DNA of 8,480 nt from Chitinophagaceae bacterium (GTDB taxonomy: Bacteria > Bacteroidota > Bacteroidia > Chitinophagales > Chitinophagaceae): the NCBI GenBank assembly GCA_030151745.1, contig JASLDA010000325.1, positions 1 to 8,480 of the forward strand, written 5' to 3'. Below, in pieces: positions 1 through 5,248 of this stretch; within the stretch, counting starts at the first letter, position 1; each line of letters starts with the position of its first letter. A program made the translations under genes and the position numbers. The notes under the pieces were generated by a model. The model was not told where the DNA came from. It saw only the letters and a program-made list of their open reading frames with translations, and did no database searches.

Positions 1-211
1 AATGTGCCGGTGAGTGGCTTCCGGTTGATAATGATCCGCAATGTCTGTACTTTCAGGGCAGATTGCAACCGCCGTTGCAGGCTCAGGCAAGCTGGTACAG
101 TTCTATTCCATAAAGTGAGTGCAGTACATTCCGGCCCTGCTCCCAAGGGTCTTTCAGGCAGCGATCCACTAAAACCGTTCAGCCACCCGGCAGACTTTAC
201 ATTCCAATCAA
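1..211. other. Left-edge region without a confident gene
   Basis: No recognisable gene lies before the pirin start. One plus-strand frame is open from the window edge to a TAA at 111-113 and would encode a 36-residue tail ending in ASWYSSIP. Its composition is protein-like, so it could be the end of a gene starting to the left, but I recognise no family and third-position GC is only about 50%, lower than in the neighbouring genes. The remaining 98 bases should hold the pirin promoter and leader. I see no good match to the Bacteroidota promoter pattern (TTTG near -33, TAnnTTTG near -7). A weak 5-bp hairpin (65-69 with 74-78) is probably chance. Confidence 0.3.
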
Positions 212-1123
212 ATGCTAGACCTCGTCATCCCTTCCCGCACTGCTTCGCTCGCCCCGGGCATGCAGGTAAAGCGCATTCTGCCATTCCGCCAGCGCCGTAT
301 GGTCGGTCCCTTCATTTTCATGGATCATGCCGGCCCTGTCGACATTTCCCCGGAAGCCGCGCACAGCATGGACGTACTGCCCCACCCGCACATAGGACTG
401 AGCACGGTGAGCTACCTGTTCGGCGGACAGGTAACGCACCGCGACAGCCTCGGCGTCGAACAGGTCATCCGCCCCGGCGAAGTCAACTGGATGACGGCCG
501 GCCGGGGCATCGCACACTCGGAGCGCTTCGAAGATCCCGCGGCGCTGATCGGAGGCCTGGAAATGCTGCAGACCTGGGTGGCGCTGCCGGAAAAGGAAGA
601 GGAGGCCGCGCCTTCATTCCACAACTATGGCGTCGGCGAGCTGCCCGTATTCACCGAGACCGGCGTCTGGATGCGGCTTATAGCCGGCGATGCCTATGGG
701 TTGAAGAACGGCGTCGCCACGGCCTCCCCACTGTTCTACCTTCATGTAATGCTGGAAGCCGGAGCGCATTTCAGCTTGCCCAGGGAACATTCCGAGCGTG
801 GGCTGTATATCGCCAAGGGCAGGCTGGAGATCGGCGCGGAACGCTACGATGCGGGGCAGATGCTGGTATTCACCAAGGGAGTCGACCCGGTACTGAAAGC
901 GCTGGAACCTACCACGCTCATGCTCCTCGGCGGGGAACCCCTGGGCGACCGCTACATCTGGTGGAACTTCGTGTCGAGCCGCAAGGAACGCATCGAACAG
1001 GCGAAGGAAGACTGGAAACAGGGCCGTTTTGTGCTGCCTCCCAATGATGATCACGAGTTCGTCCCCCTGCCCGAAGATAAAAGCATGCCCGCGGGAGGTC
1101 CGCCGCCGCAGGCCCTTTCATGA
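212..1123 (+). CDS. Pirin family protein (bicupin, putative quercetinase-type)
   Basis: This 303-residue protein has the length of a full bacterial pirin. Pirins are two-domain cupins that bind one metal ion in the N-terminal barrel; some, such as E. coli YhhW, show quercetin 2,3-dioxygenase activity, while others act as regulatory partners. The N-terminal signature is clear: GPFIFMDHAGP (32-42), HPHIGLSTVSYLFGG (58-72), then HRDSLG. The four expected metal ligands are present as H58, H60, H102 and E104, so the site should be functional. The C-terminal cupin spans about 150-250 (FYLHVMLEAGAHFSLP, then LLGGEPLGDRYIWWNFVSS at 238-256), which is typical of the family. There is no signal peptide, so it is cytoplasmic. 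The ATG at 212 is preceded by A-rich sequence without a Shine-Dalgarno motif. It appears to be a single gene. The family call is firm; the in vivo substrate is unknown. Confidence 0.95.
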   Translation: MLDLVIPSRTASLAPGMQVKRILPFRQRRMVGPFIFMDHAGPVDISPEAAHSMDVLPHPHIGLSTVSYLFGGQVTHRDSLGVEQVIRPGEVNWMTAGRGIAHSERFEDPAALIGGLEMLQTWVALPEKEEEAAPSFHNYGVGELPVFTETGVWMRLIAGDAYGLKNGVATASPLFYLHVMLEAGAHFSLPREHSERGLYIAKGRLEIGAERYDAGQMLVFTKGVDPVLKALEPTTLMLLGGEPLGDRYIWWNFVSSRKERIEQAKEDWKQGRFVLPPNDDHEFVPLPEDKSMPAGGPPPQALS

Positions 1124-1471
1124 ACCGGCCGAAGGACTAGCACACTGCATGACGCATATCGTCAATGCCGCGACGCCCCCCGCACATCGCCTGGTCATGC
1201 AACACTTCCTGTACACAAGGAAGCGACTAGATCATATTTTCTGAAAAGCCGGATAACCGAGCTCAGGTTTCGAATCCGCAGGAAAGACAGACATCCTGCA
1301 GCGCCAGGCTGGCTTTACGCAGGGGGCTTTCCCAATGCCCGGCCTGCAGCTCGTCATGCCCCTTGCCCACGCCGCATGGACAGCTGTTGAGTATCGCGTT
1401 TCATCAGTTTAGCCGAAATAACAACCGGGCCTTCGAGTAAAAAAAGCGGCCATAGGGGTACCAGCTTTGTT
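1124..1471. other. Intergenic stretch with no intact gene
   Basis: No intact coding region is seen in these 348 bases. Short plus-strand frames give proline- and arginine-rich translations that look like noise. The one hint of former coding is a minus-strand frame at about 1227-1400 that resembles the second helix-turn-helix of an AraC-type regulator and is listed separately. A run of seven A residues lies at 1439-1445. I found no tRNA-like cloverleaf and no convincing promoter or terminator. Together with the truncated acetyltransferase downstream, this reads as a decaying region between two conserved gene blocks. Confidence 0.5.
1227..1400 (-). pseudogene. Possible relic of an AraC-type regulator C-terminus
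   Basis: One minus-strand frame is open from about 1400 to 1266, has no ATG, and reads LRKASLALQDVCLSCGFET before a TGA stop at 1263-1265. It then continues ARLSGFSENMI to a TAG at 1227-1229. This resembles the second helix-turn-helix of AraC/XylS proteins, whose pattern is roughly 'sl.dIA..cGF.s.s.FsR.Fk'. The Gly-Phe pair and the preceding Asp-Val-Cys-Leu-x-Cys helix fit. The internal stop, the missing N-terminus and a one-residue offset at the final Phe would all have to be decay. The match is short and made by eye, so it may be coincidental. Confidence 0.2.
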
Positions 1472-1528
1472 TTGCGTTCTGATCGAGGTGTCACCTCCAA
1501 TAGAGGTGACACCTCGATCAGAACGCAA
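1472..1528. repeat. Perfect 26-bp inverted repeat (nested palindrome)
   Basis: The left arm 1472-1497 and right arm 1503-1528 are exact reverse complements, separated by the 5-base loop CAATA (1498-1502). Each arm also contains its own near-palindrome: AGGTGTCACCT at 1486-1496 and AGGTGACACCT at 1504-1514. The transcript could therefore form one long stem or two small tandem hairpins with 3-base loops. No T-run follows either arm, so it is not a classic intrinsic terminator. It lies 349 bases after the pirin stop and 31 bases before the GNAT remnant start. The same core recurs in the hairpin at 5206-5248, suggesting a family of genomic elements. A transcription stop or a REP-like repeat are both possible. 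Confidence 0.9.
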
Positions 1529-1559
1529 CCACATACTATTCATTCTTAGTATTCCTACT

Positions 1560-1916
1560 ATGATCAGGCTGCTGCAGAAAGACGAGCTCCCACTTTACAA
1601 GACTATCCGGCCGGAGCGCTTAAAGACTCATTCCGACAATTTCAGCACAGTATATGAAGAAGAGTCAAACGGGGATTCCCTGAAACTGTCTCATGCCTTT
1701 TCGGCCCCTGCCACGAGGGATTCCGTCTACGGCTCATTTGCCGGGAACAAGCTGATCGGTATGCGTGGATTCGTCCTGGAAACCCGGGTAAAGACCAGGC
1801 ACGACAAAGAAATAACCCAAATGTTCGTCGCCCCGGCCTGTGCCGGGAAAGGGATCGGGGCGAAGCTGCCGGGCGCAAGGATCGACTGCGCGTCCGAAAT
1901 CCCGAATCGCAGTTAA
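1560..1916 (+). pseudogene. Truncated GNAT family N-acetyltransferase
   Basis: GNAT enzymes transfer the acetyl group of acetyl-CoA to an amine. The ATG at 1560 opens the usual start, MIRLLQKDELPLYKTIRPERL, and an in-frame start at 1467 is rejected because it would translate the inverted repeat. Residues about 54-77 look like the central strands (VYGSFAGNKLIGMRGF, then KTRHDKEITQMFVAP). The acetyl-CoA loop (motif A) is VAPACAGKGIGAKL, matching the family Q/RxxGxG/A pattern only loosely: A replaces the usual R/Q before GKGIG. The frame stops at residue 118, where full-length relatives run to about 160-170. Past the stop, a shifted frame reads QLKAIF, fitting the next GNAT strand, which suggests a one-base frameshift near 1910-1916. 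After about 1930 similarity ends, and the usual N..A..LYe.GF segment is missing. It is likely non-functional. Confidence 0.75.
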
Positions 1917-1972
1917 AGGCAATTTTCACCGGCACTTCACGTTTCCTTACCTCCATACGCACTTACAGTTTC

Positions 1973-4261
1973 ATGCTCCATCCCCCCCGGCTGCTGCTGG
2001 CAGTCCTGACATTATTTACCCTGCCTGCCGCAGCCAGGCAAATCACCATCAGTGGCTACATCAAGGAACACGGTTCCAATGAACGACTAATCGGCGCCAT
2101 CGCCGCTGCCCCGGCAATCGGCGCGGGTACGGCCACCAACAACTTCGGCTTCTATTCGCTTTCCATTCCCGAGGCCGATACCGTACAGCTCATCTTCAGC
2201 TACCTCGGACACAATGCCGTCAGCATGACCGTCCCGGCTCATGCCGATACCGCTATCAGCGTGAATCTGCAGGTCGCGACGGCCCTGAGCGACGTAACGG
2301 TCCGCGCGGCATCCAACACCATCCAGGACCGCACCCAGATGAGCTCCATCGATCTGCCGATTCAAACGATCAAGTCGCTGCCCGCCTTCCTGGGCGAGGT
2401 AGATGTGCTCAAAGCAATCCAGCTGCTGCCCGGCGTACAGTCCGGCAACGAAGGCGCGACGGGGCTGTATGTCCGCGGCGGCAGCCCGGACCAAAACCTG
2501 ATCCTGCTCGACGGGGTGCCGGTCTACAATGCCAGTCACCTGTTCGGCTTCTTCTCCGTATTCAACGCCGACGCGATCAAGAGCGTAAACGTCGTCAAGG
2601 GCGGCTTCCCCGCACGATACGGCGGCCGCCTGAGCTCCGTGATCGACATCAATATGAAGGACGGCGACCAGAACGACTATCATGCAGAGGGCGGCATCGG
2701 CCTCATCGCATCGCGCCTGACGCTGGAAGGTCCTATCCAGAAAGGCAAATCGTCCTTCATGATCTCCGGCCGCCGCACGTATTTCGATGTGTTCACCCAG
2801 CCTTTCATGCCCAGCGATTTCAAAGCCGGCTACTATTTCTACGACCTGAACGCCAAGGTCAACTTCGACCTGGGCCCCAAAGATCATATCTACATCAGCG
2901 GCTACGGAGGAAATGACAAATTCTCGGTTCGGGAAAAATACGGCTCCGGCAGCTCGGAATCCAAATACACTTCGGCCCTGAACTGGGGCAATATCACCGC
3001 CGTCGGCCGCTGGAACCACCAGTTCTCCCCGCGCCTGTTCGGCAACCTGACCGCTTACTACAGCCAATACCGCTTCGGAGTCTCTTCCGAACAGGAAGAT
3101 AACAACAACGGCCAGGCCGAGACTTACCTGCTGAAATACCGCTCCGGCATCAACGACAAGGCCCTGCGCTACGACCTGGAGTTCACGCCGTCTATCCGCC
3201 ACGCCATCCGCACCGGTGTCAGCGCCGTCGCCCATACATATACGCCCAGCGCCACTCAGACCAAGACGACCGGCAGCAGCGGGTCTTCCGACACTACGCA
3301 GGGCGATCCCCAGATCAAGGGCACGGAGCTCGACGCCTATGTCGAGGACGAGATCCGGATCTCGGATCGCATGAAAGCCAATATAGGCCTGCACTGGACC
3401 GGTTTTTCTGTAGGTAGTTCGTTCTTCAACTACCTGCAGCCCCGGGTATCGCTGCGCTACAAGCTCAATGATCAGCTCAGCGCAAAGGCGTCCTATGTGC
3501 AGATGGCGCAGTTTATCCACCTGCTGACCAACTCGTCGATAGGCCTGCCTACGGACCTCTGGCTGCCGGCCACAGACCTCGTCAAGCCGCAGCGCAGCTG
3601 GCAGGCTGCGGCAGGGCTGGCGTACACGCTCCGCCCCGGCATCGAGCTCAGCGTAGAGGGCTATTACAAGCAGATGGACGGGGTCATCGAGTACAAGGAG
3701 GGTGCTTCGTTCCTGGGCAGCAGCACCGGCTGGGAGGACAAGGTGGTCGTCGGCACCGGCAACAGCTATGGGGCGGAGCTCTTCGTGCAAAAGACCAAGG
3801 GCCGCTTCACGGGCATGCTCGGCTATACCCTGAGCTGGACCAACCGCAAGTTCGCAGAGCTGAACAACGGCGATCCCTTCCCCTTCCGCTACGACCGCCG
3901 CCATGACGTAAAGATCGCCTGCGTGTACCGCGTGTCGCCCGGCATCGAGCTCAGCGCAGACTGGGTATACGGCACCGGCAATGCCATCACGATCCCTACA
4001 GGCAGCTTCACCGGCCCCAACGGCCAGGAAATGGAAATCTACGGCCCCAGGAATGGCTACCGCATGGCGCCCTACCACCGCGGGGATATCAGCGCCCGTT
4101 TCTTCAAGCAGATGAAGCGCCATGAACGCGCCTGGGTCATCGGCGCCTACAATGTCTACAACCGTCAGAACCCATTCTTCATCTATCGTGACGGCTCCCA
4201 GTTCAAGCAGGTCAGCCTTTTCCCCATCATCCCTTCCATCAGCTACCAGTTCAAGTTCTAA
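1973..4261 (+). CDS. TonB-dependent receptor with carboxypeptidase-regulatory-like N-domain
   Basis: This 762-residue outer-membrane protein should import a ligand into the periplasm using energy from TonB. In order it shows: a signal peptide (1 to about 21, LLLAVLTLFTLPAAA); a CarboxypepD_reg-like beta-sandwich (about 25-105, with TNNFGFYSLSIP); a plug domain (about 118-230); and a long beta-barrel ending in SISYQFKF, with the terminal Phe expected for barrel insertion. The plug carries the subfamily hallmarks LPAFLGEVDVLKAIQLLPGV (136-155), LYVRGGSPDQNLILLDGVP (165-183) and GGFPARYGGRLSSV (210-223). It starts 56 bases after the GNAT remnant stop. The DUF4249 lipoprotein gene begins 4 bases after its stop, so the two are almost certainly co-transcribed. 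There is no N-terminal signalling domain and no neighbouring sigma factor. The ligand is unknown; siderophores, peptides and glycans all remain possible. Confidence 0.95.
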   Translation: MLHPPRLLLAVLTLFTLPAAARQITISGYIKEHGSNERLIGAIAAAPAIGAGTATNNFGFYSLSIPEADTVQLIFSYLGHNAVSMTVPAHADTAISVNLQVATALSDVTVRAASNTIQDRTQMSSIDLPIQTIKSLPAFLGEVDVLKAIQLLPGVQSGNEGATGLYVRGGSPDQNLILLDGVPVYNASHLFGFFSVFNADAIKSVNVVKGGFPARYGGRLSSVIDINMKDGDQNDYHAEGGIGLIASRLTLEGPIQKGKSSFMISGRRTYFDVFTQPFMPSDFKAGYYFYDLNAKVNFDLGPKDHIYISGYGGNDKFSVREKYGSGSSESKYTSALNWGNITAVGRWNHQFSPRLFGNLTAYYSQYRFGVSSEQEDNNNGQAETYLLKYRSGINDKALRYDLEFTPSIRHAIRTGVSAVAHTYTPSATQTKTTGSSGSSDTTQGDPQIKGTELDAYVEDEIRISDRMKANIGLHWTGFSVGSSFFNYLQPRVSLRYKLNDQLSAKASYVQMAQFIHLLTNSSIGLPTDLWLPATDLVKPQRSWQAAAGLAYTLRPGIELSVEGYYKQMDGVIEYKEGASFLGSSTGWEDKVVVGTGNSYGAELFVQKTKGRFTGMLGYTLSWTNRKFAELNNGDPFPFRYDRRHDVKIACVYRVSPGIELSADWVYGTGNAITIPTGSFTGPNGQEMEIYGPRNGYRMAPYHRGDISARFFKQMKRHERAWVIGAYNVYNRQNPFFIYRDGSQFKQVSLFPIIPSISYQFKF

Positions 4262-4265
4262 GTAC

Positions 4266-5198
4266 ATGAAGTCCCTTATCCCGGTCCTGTTTATTGCCCT
4301 GATGCTGGCCAGCGGCTGCGAAAAAAGCATCACGATAAACCTGCCCGAGCAGCCGCGCAAGCTCGTTCTGAACGCGGTCATGCTGCGCGGCGAGACAATT
4401 CATGCAAGCCTGACCCGGACGCTGAGCAATGCCGAGAGCGGCAAAGGCGTGAATGTATCGGTGGCGGGCGCTCAGGTCCTGCTCTACAGGGACGGACAAC
4501 TGGCCGATACCCTGAAAATGACCAGCCCCGGCGAGTACCAGAGCCAGACGGCGGCGGTGCCCGGGCATCGCTACAAGCTTGTCGTAAGTCATCCTTCCTA
4601 CGCGGCGATAGAGGCCGAAACCGATTCCCCCGAAGCCGTCCCGATCCTGGAATGGCAGCATACGCCCCTGGTGCGCAGCAATCCCGACAAAGGCGACCAG
4701 GACCTGCTGCGTATCCGCTTCCGCGATCCTGCCGCCAGCGGCGACTACTATATCATCCAGGTACTGGATGCCAACTCTTCGATAAGCGGGAACGGCCCGC
4801 CGCTGGATTTCTACTCCTGGGACTATTGCATCAGCCCTTCCGATCCAAGCCTCGAATCGCCTTACACCAGCGAGTTTCCGGGCGAGGATGCCTGCCTGCC
4901 CTCGCGCTCCATGTTCCTGCGCGACATCCTGTTCAATGGCCAGGAAAAAGATCTGCGGCTGTATGTACCCAGCAACATGCTCATCCCTTACTACATCATG
5001 CCGGGCAGCGATACTGCCTACGCCACCTTACGTCTGTATCATGTGACACCGGACTTCTACCGCTTCGTAAAAAGCTACCGCAGCGCCGACGACGTCAGCG
5101 GGAACCCTTTCGCCGAGCCGTTTAACGTCGCGTCGAATGTCCGGGGCGGCTACGGCGTCTTCGCGATCCTGAGCGAAGACAAGTTCGAGGTCCGCTGA
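4266..5198 (+). CDS. DUF4249 domain-containing lipoprotein
   Basis: This 310-residue protein is a predicted lipoprotein: after Lys2 comes a hydrophobic stretch and the lipobox LASGC (14-18), with Cys18 as the acylated residue. The following E-K is only a partial match to Bacteroidota surface-export signals, so surface display is possible but unproven. The body begins with a strand-rich region (about 30-120) resembling a beta-sandwich (VLLYRDGQLADTL, GHRYKLVVSHPSY). It ends with the DUF4249 hallmark NPFAEPFNVASNVRGGYGVF (280-299). Cys188 and Cys210 could form a disulphide. The ATG at 4266 was chosen over an upstream in-frame start at 4122 because it directly precedes the signal peptide and lies 4 bases after the receptor stop. 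DUF4249 genes commonly sit beside receptors of this subfamily, so a ligand-binding or receptor-lid role is inferred. The biochemical function is not established. Confidence 0.9.
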   Translation: MKSLIPVLFIALMLASGCEKSITINLPEQPRKLVLNAVMLRGETIHASLTRTLSNAESGKGVNVSVAGAQVLLYRDGQLADTLKMTSPGEYQSQTAAVPGHRYKLVVSHPSYAAIEAETDSPEAVPILEWQHTPLVRSNPDKGDQDLLRIRFRDPAASGDYYIIQVLDANSSISGNGPPLDFYSWDYCISPSDPSLESPYTSEFPGEDACLPSRSMFLRDILFNGQEKDLRLYVPSNMLIPYYIMPGSDTAYATLRLYHVTPDFYRFVKSYRSADDVSGNPFAEPFNVASNVRGGYGVFAILSEDKFEVR

Positions 5199-5205
5199 CC
5201 GGCGG

Positions 5206-5248
5206 AGGCTCAAGGTGTCACCTCCGGCGGAGGTGACACCTTGAGCCT
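5206..5248. terminator. Perfect hairpin between convergent operons, likely bidirectional terminator
   Basis: Left arm 5206-5226 and right arm 5228-5248 are exact reverse complements around a single central G (5227), giving about 20 paired bases with a short GGC-type loop. It begins 7 bases after the DUF4249 stop, and its right end includes two bases of the barrel gene's stop codon (CTA at 5247-5249 on the plus strand). Position and symmetry suit a terminator serving both convergent operons, although neither side has a T-run. The core AGGTGTCACCTCC (5213-5225) and its partner at 5229-5241 are shared with the inverted repeat at 1472-1528, so it may belong to a repeat family rather than being only a local terminator. 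Confidence 0.7.

Noticed and set aside
2..108. A minus-strand frame ending IIINRKPLTGT with faint likeness to a glycoside hydrolase family 2 motif
   Set aside because: The resemblance covers only a few residues, the spacing is wrong, and no start codon exists in the open frame.
4..1047. A 347-residue plus-strand open frame overlapping the pirin gene
   Set aside because: Its Arg/Pro/His-rich composition is typical of an out-of-frame reading of the pirin gene, which is unambiguous in the other frame.
1472..1528. A CRISPR repeat or insertion-sequence terminal repeat
   Set aside because: There is no regular spacer array and no transposase in the window. The arms flank only a 5-base loop, so this is a hairpin and not the ends of an element.
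1467..1559. An upstream ATG extension of the GNAT frame
   Set aside because: The extension would translate the perfect inverted repeat into residues with no GNAT similarity; the ATG at 1560 gives the normal family N-terminus.
4122..4265. An upstream start for the DUF4249 gene inside the TonB receptor gene
   Set aside because: The extension is a Ser/Thr-rich shadow of the receptor. The lipoprotein signal begins exactly at the ATG at 4266.
2087..4381. A 764-residue minus-strand open frame antisense to the TonB receptor
   Set aside because: Its translation is rich in Ala, Gly, Val, Asp and Glu with no recognisable domain, while the opposite strand encodes a clear receptor. Long antisense frames are expected in GC-rich DNA with strong codon bias.
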